Shown here piece after piece: positions 10,021 through 19,974 of a stretch of DNA of 64,000 bases (the stretch's first letter is position 1; every line of letters starts with the position of its first letter). The notes below the pieces were generated by a model. The model had not been told where the DNA came from, did no database searches, and was given only the letters and a program-made list of their open reading frames with translations. The position numbers and the translations under genes were made by a program. The stretch comes from Sorex araneus (Eukaryota; Chordata; Mammalia; Eulipotyphla; Soricidae), in NCBI RefSeq assembly GCF_027595985.1, contig NC_073302.1, forward strand, positions 218,308,354 to 218,372,353, written 5' to 3'.

Positions 10021-11310
10021 AAAGAAGGAGAGGGCCACGCAGGGCACACCGCACCTCGGGCACAGGGCAGCGGCGCTCTGTCTCTCCCGCCGCCCACGTT
10101 TGGTAGTCTCCAGCTGCTTCCCCCACCCCGGGGAGGTTGATGGCGATGATGAGGCAGGCGAAGGAAGGAACGAGGGCCAGGCTGGTTGGTCTCCGTTGCA
10201 GCTTATTCCATTCCCATCTCCATTCTCCTCCTGCTTCTTCCTCCCCCATCCTACTTTATTCTCATTCTCCTCTGGATCTGGATCTGGATCTAGCTTCTCC
10301 AGATCTGGCCCTGGAACTGGCACTGGGACTGGCCCCGGGACCGGCCCTGGGACTCGACCCTAGCCCACTCTTTCAGCCTAGTAAAATCCCCAAGCATGAG
10401 GGGTTGGGGCTTACGCATAGGTGTGGTCACAATCAATAGGGGTAAAGTTCTTTCCCTCAGGGGATGATTCTTCTAGGACAGATTCTCTTTCAGCAGGACA
10501 CCCACCCAAGAGCAGAATCCCATGGGTGTGTTTCTCCTCTCCTTGTCCAACTAACATTCATAATACTAATCATTTTGTATGGACACAGCAAGAGATACAT
10601 TAAGCTTATGGAATTGCTTTCCTGGGATCATCTCAATCTCTGACTACAATGCTCAGGCCAGATTAGTCTTTCCTACCCCTAGCAGGGTCCTAGTCTCATC
10701 ATTGCTTTTGGATCATGACACGACATGTCCATGACCAAGCTCTTAACATATAGTTAAGCATTAGGCACTTTGGCCAGGCCCATCTCAATGCCAGGGTAGC
10801 ACATAACTCACTGCTTGCCCTGGGTCTGTCCTGTCCCTCGTCGGGACCCTGCCTTTGGGGGTGCTAGGAAGTAAGGGCAGCTGAGTCTTAAGTTGAGAAA
10901 GCAGATGCCCGGGTGTGAATAATATTTGAAGCCAACTAAATCCCATGTTACCAAAGCATATTAACAACTGTCTTTCTTTGTCCATACAAAAAGGACATTG
11001 CTCTAAAGTAAACTATTCAAAAGACATAAGGAGAGGAGAAAAGGCAATATTAACTTACAATACAAATTTAATGTCCTAGAAAGGTCTGACCTTACAAATT
11101 AACAGAGTCTGATTAGGGGGAAAGCTGATAAACTTGTAAAAGTGGTTACAGATAAACAAAGGAATAGAAGTGACTCCGGAGCACTTTGATGGGTGTGACT
11201 GATATACCTAAGCTCCTAGTGGCAAGGGGAGAAGGACATACCAATGTAGTCTAGAACTGTTTAGAGATTATTACCAGATAAGCCCAAACTCTGTGGCAAG
11301 GGAGAAAGGA
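9990..11310 (-). mobile_element. LTR-like repeat (family shared with 24.35-24.8 kb)
   Basis: On the minus strand there are a long AT-rich half, a GC-rich end with AATAAAG at 10,253-10,259, and a repetitive stretch (GATCTGGATCTGGATCT and 12-bp GGGACTGGCCCC-like repeats at 10,274-10,357). About 450 bp match the region near 24.35-24.8 kb in the opposite orientation (CCTGGCATTGAGATGGGCC; GGTCATGGACA; CAAGCTTAATGTATCTC-like). I interpret it as a retroviral LTR; ends are not defined. Confidence 0.5.
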
Positions 11311-11834
11311 CAAACTAATGATATTCTACACCCCCCCCCAACCAGATGCTTGCCGCCTTTCTCAGCCCCTCACCCCCACTGACTGGCTCTGCAAGTGTCT
11401 CTGGCTTCTTATTTGGGTGTTCAGAATTTTCTATTTCTAGTGGGGTTTGGGGGAACATAAAGAAACTTGATCCTCGTCCCCTCCCCACCCTGACTCTCTG
11501 GGCAAGTGACAGTGGGTTCTATATTGGGGAGGGGGGTTGGTGGCCATAGAAGAACTTCTGTGGGTGATCAGGGACCCACATAGTGGCAGGAATTGACCTG
11601 TGTTGAATACAAAGCATTCCTTCTCCCGTATTCTATCTTGAAAAACCCCATCTGACAGGTCTCCTGTCTTGGTCACCCCCATACCTCATACCCCACATTT
11701 CAACAAATGCCCTTTCCCTGTTCTATGTGTAGGTGTTGAAGTAGAAGCAAGATTTAGCTCGGTACCCCGGGATGGAGGTGAAGGAATCAGCTGACAAAGA
11801 AACTGAGGTTATGGTTTTTGTTTGCTAGTTTCTG

Positions 11835-11985
11835 GTTGGGGGCCACACCCGGCAATGTTCCAGGGTGGCTTCTAGTTATTCTTTCATTAATTACTCCTGT
11901 AGGAGCTCAGGGAACTATATGGGGTGCCTAGGTTTGCACCGGGTTAAATGCTGCTAGGGGAGTGCTTTTCTACCCACTTTTCTTC
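11835..11985 (-). repeat. SOR SINE between S2 and S3 of unit 4
   Basis: GGGGGCCACACCCGGCAATG; third copy at the homologous position. Confidence 0.68.
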
Positions 11986-12083
11986 CGTTCTATTGCCTGA
12001 AGTTTGATTCTTAATCACTGAAGCAAAAGCCAACGCTGGAAATATTCCCTGTAAATCCCAGACACGCCACTTAGTCTCTGTCG

Positions 12084-12097
12084 CCACAAGAGGGCGC
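12084..12097 (+). promoter_or_regulatory. CTCF-like core, unit 4
   Basis: CCACAAGAGGGCGC, with one mismatch to the core, followed by AGTGG. Confidence 0.5.
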
Positions 12098-12267
12098 AGT
12101 GGAGTCTTTTCGTCCCTGCCCAGGGTCGTCTCTCTCAGGACTGTGCACCCCTGGTGCTGAACTACTTCCAGAACCAATTAAAGCTCCCCAGGACTCTCCA
12201 AGCTCTCTGCAGAGGGACCCCAATCCTTGCCCACCTCTGCAGCTCCCTGCACTGCCACACCAGTGCC

Positions 12268-12392
12268 TTGGCTTTATTTGGGGGTGGCCACAGCAGAACT
12301 AAAAGTGTTAGGGGTGCAAGACTTTCTGTGGTGCACAGGATCAAACCCAGGTTGGACAAGGCAAGGCAAGAGCCTTGCCAGAGTTCTGTCTC
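12268..12392 (-). repeat. SOR SINE remnant
   Basis: TGCACAGGATCAAACCCAGG and an AAGGCAAGAGCC head side. Confidence 0.55.
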
Positions 12393-12404
12393 CTTTTCCT
12401 GAAC

Positions 12405-13072
12405 CTTTAAAAAAAATTTTATTAGTGAATCACCATGAGGTACAGTTACAAACTTATGAACTTTTGTGTTTGAATTTCAGTCATACGGTGATCATTTACC
12501 CATCTCTCCACCAGTGCCCATTCTCCTCCACCAATGTTCCCAGTATCCCTCCTACCACCCCCACCCCGTCCGCCACCACCCCACCCTGCCTCTGTGGCAG
12601 GGACTTCCCTTTTGTTCTCTCTCCTTTTGGGTGTTGTAGTTTGCAATAGAGATATTGAGTGGCCTTCATGTCAGTCTATGATCTACTTTCGGCACACATC
12701 TTTCAAGCTGAATAGGTCCTCCCAACGTTCTCTACTTGGTGTTCTCTTCTCTATCTCAGCTGACTTTCCCCCCAGCAGGTGAGGCTAGTTTCCAAGCTGT
12801 GTGGCAGACCTCCTGGTCCTTATCTCTACTAATCTTGGGTGTTAGTCTCCCACTCTGTTATTTCATATGCCACAGATGAGTGCGATCTTTCTATGTCTGT
12901 CTCTCTATTTCTGACTCATTTCACTTAACATAATATTTTCCATGTTGACCCACTTATATGCAAGTTTCATGACTTCATCATTTCTAACAGCTGTAGAGTA
13001 TTCCATTGTGTAGATGTACCAAAATTTCTTTAACCAGTCATCTGTTTTTGGGCACTCTGGTTTCCTGACACT
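12405..13072 (-). mobile_element. LINE-1 3' end, 5'-truncated
   Basis: Poly-T side at 12,408 (TTAAAAAAAATTTTATTAGTG), then the L1 3' UTR (ATCACCATGAGGTACAG; CCACCAGTGCCCATTC) and the ORF2 C-terminus (GACTCATTTCACTTAACAT), lost at about 13,072. Confidence 0.85.
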
Positions 13073-13126
13073 TTTTTAAAGGTTCCCCATCTCGGTCATA
13101 CTCACACCCCTTCCCCATCTGTACAT

Positions 13127-13297
13127 TTTTTTTTGCTTTTTGGGGCACACCGTATATTGCACAGGGGTTACCCCTGGATCTGCACTCAGCAACTACTCCT
13201 GGTGCTACTCAAGGGACCATATGGGATGCTGGGTATTGAACCTGTGTAGACTGTGTGCAAGGTAAACACCCTTACCCACTGTACTATAGTTCCACCC
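13127..13297 (-). repeat. SOR SINE
   Basis: Full length, directly after the L1 3' fragment. Confidence 0.87.
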
Positions 13298-13504
13298 TCC
13301 CATGTACATTTTGAAGGACTCCCAAACACTCTCTTACTCCCTGCCAGAGTTTTGGGATTCTCATTGATTTGAGATATTCAAAACATTGTGCTGGTAGCAC
13401 TTTTGTAGCAGCCATGAAGTACACTTTAGGCACTCCCCACTCCCTTGCCAAACAAAATAGGATTTATTGAAAGGTCCTGTTCTGACACTGTAAAATTTTA
13501 TTAG

Positions 13505-14700
13505 TCAATAAATTTGAATTTTATGATGTTTCCAGAGATCAGAGGGAAACAAGAAGGTCTTCCCACATTCTTTACATACATAAGGCTTTGTTGCAGTAAC
13601 CCTTTTGATACGAACAGTAAGGCTTAAGGATGTAGTAAAAGCCTTCCTGCACCCATTACACATATAAGGCTTCTCTCCAGTGTGAATTCTCATATGTGCA
13701 GTAAGGACTGAAGGCAGAGTGAAGACTTTCCCACATGTCTGATATTGATGAAGTTTCTCTCCACTATAAATCTTCCTGTGCTTAGGAAGGGATCTGGATT
13801 GAGAGAAAGCCTTCCCACGTTCCTTACAAACATATGATTTCACTACAGTATGCATTTTTCTATGATAATCAAGCCTTGAGGAAAGACCAAATGCCTTCCT
13901 ACATTCTTGACATAGAAAAGCTTTCTTTCCTGTTGGAATGTCCTATGCTGATGACGGCTGGAGATGTAAATGAAGGCCTCCCCGCATTCCATACATGTAT
14001 ATGGTTTCTCCCCAGTGTGAATTCTCCTATGTACTGTGAGTCTTGAGGATCTAGTAAAGGCCTCCCCACACTCCTGACATACATAAGGCTTCTCTCCAGA
14101 GTGAGTTTTCATATGCATAACCAGGACTGAGGATTGAGTGAAGGCCTTCCCACACACCTCACATTTGTGACGTTTCTCTCCACTATGAGTTTCCTGATGT
14201 GTAATGAGGAGTGATGGGTACCGAAAAGCTTTCCAAGAGCCCCCACATACATAAGGCCTTTTCCCACTATGCATTTTCCTCTGATTCAAAAGGCTTGAGG
14301 AAAAAGCCAAGGCCTTCCCACATTCCTTACATACATGATTTCTCACCATTGTGCTTTTTTGTGTGCTTAGAAAGGCTTGAGTAACAAGCAAAGGCCTTCC
14401 CCCAGTCCTCACATGCATACGGGTTCTCTTGGGGATGAACTGCCCTAGTATAATAAGGTATGAGGATTGACTGAAGGCCTTCCCACATTCTTACCATGTA
14501 TGTGGTTTCTGTCCTGTGTGGATGTTCGCATGGTCACACCGGGGTGACACTGGACCTTGTTGCTTGTCCTTGCTGCTGACATTCCTGGGGATTCTGTCCA
14601 CCTGTGTGGCTTTCTAAGGAAACATCAAGGTGCTGAGGATAAGGGAAGGCTCTCCCACATTCCTTATACTTGGACGGGTTTGTACCCTGGTGACTTTGCT
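13505..14700 (-). pseudogene. KRAB zinc-finger gene copy A: broken C2H2 finger array
   Basis: About twelve C2H2 finger units on the minus strand, with H(T/S)GEKPY-type linkers. Intact-looking fingers include HKCEVCGKAFTQSSVLVMH (about 14170-14100), YVCQECGEAFTRSSRLTVH (about 14085-14017) and CQECRKAFGLSSRLDYH (about 13917-13849). Several others have lost a Cys or His. There is an in-frame stop in a finger at about 14495 (HTW*ECGKAF) and frameshifts near 14,420-14,350 and 13,922. The array ends at a stop at 13505. A full-length product would bind DNA in the nucleus. The damage marks a pseudogene unless assembly errors are to blame. Its flanks match those of copy B. Confidence 0.85.
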
Positions 14701-15060
14701 TATGAGCCTGTCAGTGTGAAGAACTCACTATAAACAGTGCTTCTCTCCTACAGTGCAGGGGCTTCTTCCCTGGGGCGGTTTGTGTCCATGGACTGAGCAG
14801 AAGAGTCTCCAAGTAGCTTTTCCCAGGGAAGGGCTTCTTTGCAGCAAGGCTGCTCACTTCCTTCTGGTCACCACAGAAGACATCCCACCTGTCTCAGCAT
14901 CCTCATGGGACTGAGGGCACAATTGCTCACTCAAGATTTTGTCACAGTGTGCATGATCAGGGAAATTCCACCTGGGCTGGCTGCTTCCCTGAAGAATATC
15001 AGAGAAGGATTCCAATTATTGCGCTGTGCCTGAGAGTCTCCTCATCCAGAAAATTCTAGA
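14700..15060 (-). pseudogene. Linker part of zinc-finger copy A
   Basis: Sequence preceding the fingers in a KRAB zinc-finger exon. It aligns by eye with 20,400-20,800 of copy B: both contain TCCTTCTGRTCACC, a CCACCTGTCTYRGCATCC stretch and TTGTCACAGTRYGC. The frame is not open across the block. Confidence 0.6.
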
Positions 15061-15469
15061 CCTGCAGGTTGGTTTCTAACATTTACCCCACTCAATTGCA
15101 ATGCTGACACGTGGATAGATTTTCCAGGCAAAGACCTAATGTTTCATCAAGGTGGACAAGCAAAATAGACTGATGGGGGGAGGGTCACATTGCTGTTAAA
15201 CTTTTTTCCAACTCAAAGAACAGACACAGTAAGTGGAAATTACTCCCTCTGCAGAAAACTGAAGCACTAGTTTAGAGTGAAAATAAAAGGGACCTGAGAC
15301 TGGGTTTGGTTCTAGCTCAGTGTGGAGCCCGGGATACACGTGTGAAGGCAATGAAGCATCCCCACACAGCCGAGATGGACCTTTGAGAACATCTCACCTG
15401 AAGCAGATTCCTCTCCAGAATCAATGAGTTTTTGTTATCTTGTTCTATTTACTTCAGTGAAGAGAGTGT
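15061..15469. other. Upstream of finger copy A; no exon proven
   Basis: A minus-strand GCTTCAG|GTGAGA donor-like word at about 15,395 could end a short exon of gene A. Nothing else is supported. Confidence 0.3.
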
Positions 15470-15560
15470 CACACCAAGCATTGCTCAGGGCTTTCTGCTG
15501 CTGGGGCTCTGGGGGCCGTGTGTGGGGCTGGGATGGGGCCCAGGTTTTCTTCCCAGTGCC
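15470..15560 (-). repeat. SOR SINE remnant
   Basis: CACACCAAGCATTGCTCAGG and a GC-rich middle only. Confidence 0.45.
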
Positions 15561-15688
15561 AAGTGCCATTCCTAATGCAAAACCACTAGTATTGAACCAC
15601 CGAGTCTTTTCAACAATGACCACTTGTCCTTGCTGTCTATCAAATGTAAAGTCACAGTATTTCCCCTGTGTTAAAAAGAATTTTGGGA

Positions 15689-15870
15689 GGCCGGTGCCAG
15701 AGTACAGGGGCAGGGCATTTGCCTTGCACACATCCAGCCCAGGTTCAATCCCAGGCATGCCATATGGTCTCACAAGCACCACTAGAAGCAATTCCTGAGC
15801 AGAGAGCCAGCAGTAACCCCTGAGCATCGCTGGTTGTGACCCAAAAAGCAAAAAATAAATAAATAATAGG
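15689..15870 (+). repeat. SOR SINE
   Basis: Nearly full length with an AAATAAATAAATAAT tail. Confidence 0.87.
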
Positions 15871-15884
15871 ATTTTTTTTTTTAG

Positions 15885-16440
15885 GTTTTAGGATGACTGA
15901 TTTAGGTTGGAATTGGAATATACCATGTTGAGTGAAGTTAGCCAGAAATAGAAACACAAACAGGATGACGTCACTCATCTGTGGAATACAGAACACTGGA
16001 TGTGGAAGCTTACTGTAAAGGGCTGCTTAAATCATCCCTGATCCCAGTATTTAGAGAGGAGTTGGACAAAGAAGGAAAGAAATCTGGGGGCGGAAGAGAA
16101 CCAGAAGTTTACAGGCAACAGGGCTTCATTTATGCTAGTGACCATGTCAGTGACATTTATGCCAATGACATGGTATAGCCATATACGCAAAATACAGATG
16201 AAACAGAACTGAAAACAAGAGATCTAAGCCGCAACCAGTGAAACTTAGTCATGTGCTTGTCCAGATGACAGGCGGGGGTGGGGTGGAGGCTGGGGTGGGG
16301 AGGAATACAGGAACATGGGTGGAGGGAAGTTGACACTGGTGCATGGATTGGTGCTGAATTATTGTACACCTAAGCACAACTATCAATAACTTTGAAAATC
16401 CTGGCACTTTAATGAAAACTTAAAAAAATAATACAATAAA
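15885..16440 (+). mobile_element. LINE-1 3' end, plus strand
   Basis: Begins in the ORF2 C-terminal region (GAGTGAAGTTAGCCAGAAAT) and ends after the G-rich 3' UTR (GGTGCTGAATTATTGTACACC) in an A-rich tail with AATAAA-like words. Confidence 0.7.
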
Positions 16441-16879
16441 GTAAATTTCCTGATTTCAGCACCTGCTGAGGTTAAAGACTGAGCATTAGGCTCTGATATT
16501 TTTCCTCCTGTGCTGAGACCATAAATATGGTGGTTGGGGTGGATTGTGGACCGCACCTTTCAAGTCACATGCTTGGTCCGCTGAGCACCCCACCAGCATA
16601 ATATGTAGTTTCAACATGTGAATCTTACCAGCACACTTCTATGCAATGAATCAGTTCCAAATCAAATTGCTGCAGTGCCACATCTTGAAGCTGTGATTTG
16701 AGTTCTGAAATCAAACACAATACACAATAAGAATTAGCCCAACGTCAAATGGAATGTAAGTGAATGGCTGAGCAGGTGGAGTACATCTCCATGGTTCTCA
16801 CAGTCGAAACAAGCCTACAGAAAGGGAAAATCTGCTGGAAGTGTTGCTGGGAGGAGCTCGGCAATCCTTGAACTAGACT

Positions 16880-17000
16880 TTTGAGTTTTGTTTTTGATCA
16901 GACCCAATGATGCTCATGATACCATAGGGGATTCGGACATCAAACATGGGTGGCGTCTGCAAGACAATCACTCTCCCTGCTGCACTTCTGTTCCGGCCCC
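16880..17000 (-). repeat. Old SINE shared by both zinc-finger flanks (A)
   Basis: Pairs with 23,517-23,640 at the same place in copy B, so insertion predates the duplication. Confidence 0.6.
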
Positions 17001-17059
17001 AACTAGCTTCATTATGGGCTCACACTCACAATTTAACATACAATAAAACATTTTTTGAT

Positions 17060-17200
17060 GGGCACGAGAGCACAGCAGGTGGGCATTTACCTTGCATGAG
17101 GCTGACAGGAGCTGCTCCCTGAACACCACCAAAAGCAACTTCTGAGAACCATCGGGAATTAACAGCTAAGCATCCCCAGGCTCCCAAACAAAAGAAAACT
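17060..17200 (+). repeat. Old SINE shared by both flanks (A)
   Basis: GGAGCTGCTCCCTGAACACC and an A-rich end; pairs with 23,690-23,825. Confidence 0.6.
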
Positions 17201-17454
17201 ATTTTTTTTCTATACTCAAAAAACCATGGCAATGATCCAAAGGCAAAGATAAGCATGGTTTAGATGGGCAGAGCAGGGTTTGATCCAGAAAGGGCACCCA
17301 ACCCTGTAGATGTAGAGCCAGGCTCCTTATACAGCTGGGGGAACAAGGGCCTTGAAACTCATTGCCTATTCAACATACCTGACAGATGAGGAAGAATAAC
17401 AACAAAGTCAAGAAAGCAAAGAGCAGGAACTCTTTGACACACGCTGTCCCCACC

Positions 17455-17720
17455 AGCCCACCAGTCAGCCATGATCCCAGAGTGCAGAGCCCAGGAGCAA
17501 ACCCTGAGTCCTGCTGGTTTGGCCCAAAACAAATTTTAAAATCTGTAGAAGAATCCAATGGAGGCAGGGGGACAATGCACATTATTGGGGGACATGCTTT
17601 CCACATGGGAACCTCTGACTTGATGCTGGGCGCCACCAGGTCTCCTGGGAGCACTTGAAGTGACCCCAAGCACTGAACAGAACAGCAGCTGAGGAGGTGA
17701 GGAACTAAGAAATAAATGAT
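17455..17720 (+). repeat. Two adjoining SINE remnants
   Basis: First ends GGTTTGGCCCAAAACAAAT at about 17,535. The second is a diverged copy with GGGCGCCACCAGG. Confidence 0.5.
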
Positions 17721-17905
17721 CTTAGTGGACAGAACGACAGCACATGGGGGGAAGTTTGCCTTGCACGCAGCCCACCCGCGTTTGATCCCAGGTATCCCAT
17801 ATGGTCCCCGAGCACCTCCAGGAGTAATTCTTGAGGCAGAGCCAGAGTAACCCCTAAACACCACTGAGTGTGGCCCGAAAGGCAAAAAGTAAATGAACAA
17901 ACATT
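17720..17905 (+). repeat. SOR SINE
   Basis: Full length (ACAGAACGACAGCACATGGG; GTGTGGCCCGAAAGGCAAAA). Confidence 0.85.
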
Positions 17906-17974
17906 TAAAAATTACAAGTAAAAGAACTAAATAAACTTGAATCACATTTATAAATTATTATTTGAGTTAGAATC

Positions 17975-18080
17975 CTTGGGGTTGGTGAGAAGGTATTGAG
18001 CAGAAGGCTCTAACCTTGCCCTGAGCTGACACAGGAGGGAGCCCTGAGCACAGTTGGGTGCGGCCCACACTCCCCATCTC
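17975..18080 (+). repeat. SINE remnant
   Basis: GAGCACAGTTGGGTGCGGCC only partly like SOR. Confidence 0.4.
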
Positions 18081-18115
18081 AAATAAGTGAAATGGCTTTT
18101 AAGATAATAAAATAG

Positions 18116-18300
18116 CTGCTGGAGAGACAGTACAGCAGGGACAGTGCTGCCTTGCTGTGGCCAATCCAGGTAGAGTCCCCACATCCCATATAGTTTCTGG
18201 AGCTCTGCCAAGAGTGATTCCTGACTGTAGAACCAGAAGTCACCCATGTGCATCACCAGCTGGGCATCCAAATAGAATGAACAAAGCAAAAAAATTAAGT
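18116..18300 (+). repeat. SOR SINE
   Basis: GCTGGAGAGACAGTACAGCA head, AAAGCAAAAAAATTAAG end. Confidence 0.82.
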
Positions 18301-18321
18301 TGGACTCATAATAATAAAAAG

Positions 18322-18510
18322 CCAGGGATGGGGAGATACTCCAGCAGATTGGGGCTCACCTGTGCCCTGCACACACTTAGTATTCTGAATCTGCATCCCA
18401 TAGGGTTCCCTGAGCACTGCCAGGAGGAATTCCTGAATGCAGAATGAAGAGGAACCTCTGAGCATTGCCAGATGCGGCCCCAAACAAAAGCAAACAACAA
18501 AAAAAATGAA
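18322..18510 (+). repeat. SOR SINE
   Basis: GATGCGGCCCCAAACAAAAG tail. Confidence 0.8.
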
Positions 18511-18514
18511 GTTG

Positions 18515-18672
18515 AGGGCCTGCCTAGGCATGCGCTTTGTGAACTCCTGACTGGGTTGCAATCCATGTTACCCCGTGATCCCCTGAGCACTGCCAGGAGT
18601 GATATTTTACCACAGAGCTTGAGAAAATGCTGCATGTGGCCCTGAAACAATACCCAAAGCAAAAGCAAAACA
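18515..18672 (+). repeat. SOR SINE, head diverged
   Basis: CTGAGCACTGCCAGGAGTGA and an AAAGCAAAAGCAAAA end. Part of a run of five plus-strand SINEs. Confidence 0.75.
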
Positions 18673-18709
18673 CTCAAGTTAAGTGTGATAATAGAAGTAA
18701 AATTACTTT

Positions 18710-18876
18710 GAGTATTTTGGGGGTCAAACTCAGAAATGCATAAGGCTTAATCCTGGATCTCATGTTGGGAAATTCTCTTGACTATACCTTGGGAACATAT
18801 TTGATGCCAGGGATCGAACCTGGGCCAGCAACACAGGGAAAAAATGCCATACTCACTATACTATTGCTCTGGCTAA
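18710..18876 (-). repeat. SOR SINE
   Basis: TTTTGGGGGTCAAACTCAG to CTATTGCTCTGGCT. Confidence 0.75.
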
Positions 18877-18895
18877 AAATAAATTTATTTACTAA

Positions 18896-19036
18896 AGAAA
18901 CTTGCATAGGGTGCTTGAATGCATCTGGCTGACCCAGGTTTGATACTGGGCATCCAATATAATCCTCCATGCCCACCAAAAGTGATTGTTGAGTGTAGAA
19001 TCAGGAGAAATCCCTGAGCGTCAACAGTGTGCCCCA
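18896..19036 (+). repeat. SOR SINE whose tail became a tetranucleotide repeat
   Basis: Ends GTGTGCCCCAGG and runs directly into the GAAA tract. Confidence 0.75.
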
Positions 19037-19039
19037 GGA

Positions 19040-19115
<76 letters not shown>

Positions 19116-19320
19116 AAAGAGAGAAAGAAGAGAAAGAAATAAAAGAGAAAGAAGAGAAAGAAAGAAAAGAGAAAGAAGGAGAGAAAGGGAAGGAAGGAAG
19201 GAAGGAAGGAAGGAAGGAAAGAAAAGAGAGAAAGAGAGACAAAGAAGGAAGGGAAGAAAGAAAGAAAGGAGGAAGGAAGGAAAGAAAGAAAGTAAAAAGA
19301 ATGGAAGGAAGCAGAGAAAG
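19037..19320 (+). repeat. GAAA/GGAA microsatellite
   Basis: Pure GAAA for about 80 bases, then mixed GAAA, AGAG and GGAA. Purine-only over about 280 bases; it grew from a SINE poly-A tail. Confidence 0.95.
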
Positions 19321-19431
19321 CTATCTGCATGGCTTCAAACCTTTTAGCCAATCAGAATCACAGACTGGCCTGGCTCCTAGAAGCCCACAAGGGTTTCTCT
19401 AGCCTCAGGCATCAGGCCCAGCATCTCTCAC

Positions 19432-19558
19432 TGACAACTTGTAGGTGCAGGTAGGTCTCCAGCATCACGTCCCTGTAGAGATTCCTCTGAGAGGCATCCA
19501 GACACGTCCACTCGTCTGTGGTGAGACTTATGGCCACATCGGGCAAGGTCACCATGCC
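19432..19558 (-). CDS. KRAB-A box exon of a KRAB zinc-finger gene
   Basis: Encodes a KRAB-A repressor box, the domain through which KRAB zinc-finger proteins recruit TRIM28/KAP1. On the minus strand the exon reads 42 codons plus one base (127 nt), exactly the usual length and phase of KRAB-A exons. Visible landmarks are [10 protein letters not shown], the DEW and the [10 protein letters not shown] core. The donor is GTC-A|GTGAGA at 19430-19431 and the acceptor TAG|GGC at 19559-19560. The acceptor lies within a 21-bp tandem duplication (19540-19581), which leaves a poor pyrimidine tract. On the minus strand the exon lies downstream of finger copy B and upstream of finger copy A, so it fits gene A (fingers at 13.5-14.7 kb). 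I found no KRAB-B exon. Confidence 0.85.
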
Positions 19559-19974
19559 CTAGGGCAAGGTCACCATGCCCTAATCCAGTATACACAGGGG
19601 GTGGGAGTGAGGGCATCACACCCCATACTATGGTGCCTGAGGGTGAGACACTCCTGAGGAGCTCAGGGCCTACCCTTCTCCCCAATACAATCAGGAGGAA
19701 CCAGCCTCCACTGACATTTCAGGGTGACGGGTCCCTTGAAGGAAGCCAGATCTACTACAATGAAAATTCCTACAAGTACTGGGCTTGCACACAGCCACCC
19801 CAGGGACAAAACCAATGAACACTGCTCTGGTGAGTACTGAAGAAAGTAACACCCAAGTACAGATCCAGCAGGACCCAAAACAGAAGCAACACTGGGTTGG
19901 ACCAAAACACTAGACAACCCCAGGCCACACCCCACAGCCCCTGTTCTAGGCATGAGAAGGGGACACTCAATGAG

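Larger units (their letters stand above)
6925..12165 (+). repeat. Low-copy tandem array with palindromic CTCF-like cores
   Basis: Three blocks recur in order: S1 (GAGCAAGAAAAGTTCTGAAC) at 7,506, 8,358 and 9,234; S2 (TTTCTGAGGGTGT...GAGGCTG) at 6,938, 7,599, 9,331 and 11,695; S3, a palindromic core, at about 7,925-8,125, 8,430-8,620, 9,640-9,852 and 11,985-12,165. The fullest pair is offset by about 1.73 kb for all three blocks. A minus-strand SINE lies between S2 and S3 in three units, so it predates the duplications. An LTR-like element and SINEs inserted later. Confidence 0.72.
16450..17310. repeat. Upstream flank of copy A, paralogous to 23,100-24,060
   Basis: Shares with 23.1-24.06 kb a long colinear run of landmarks: GCATTAGGCTCTGRT, TTTCCTCCTG, TCAAATTGC(T/A)GCAGTGC, CTTGAAGCTGTG, TGAGCAGGTGGA and TGGTTCTCACAGTC. 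Two old SINEs sit at the same relative positions in both. It marks the extent of the zinc-finger duplication. Confidence 0.8.

Noticed and set aside
10100..10363. Gly/Ser/Pro repeat-rich frame
   Set aside because: Arises from the GGATCT and GGGACT repeats of the LTR-like element.
15980..16178. Short open frame MEYRTLDVEAYCKGLLKSSL
   Set aside because: Lies in the L1 3' UTR; no homology recognised.
19001..19402. Lys/Glu-rich and Ser/Phe-rich open frames
   Set aside because: They translate the GAAA microsatellite in different frames.
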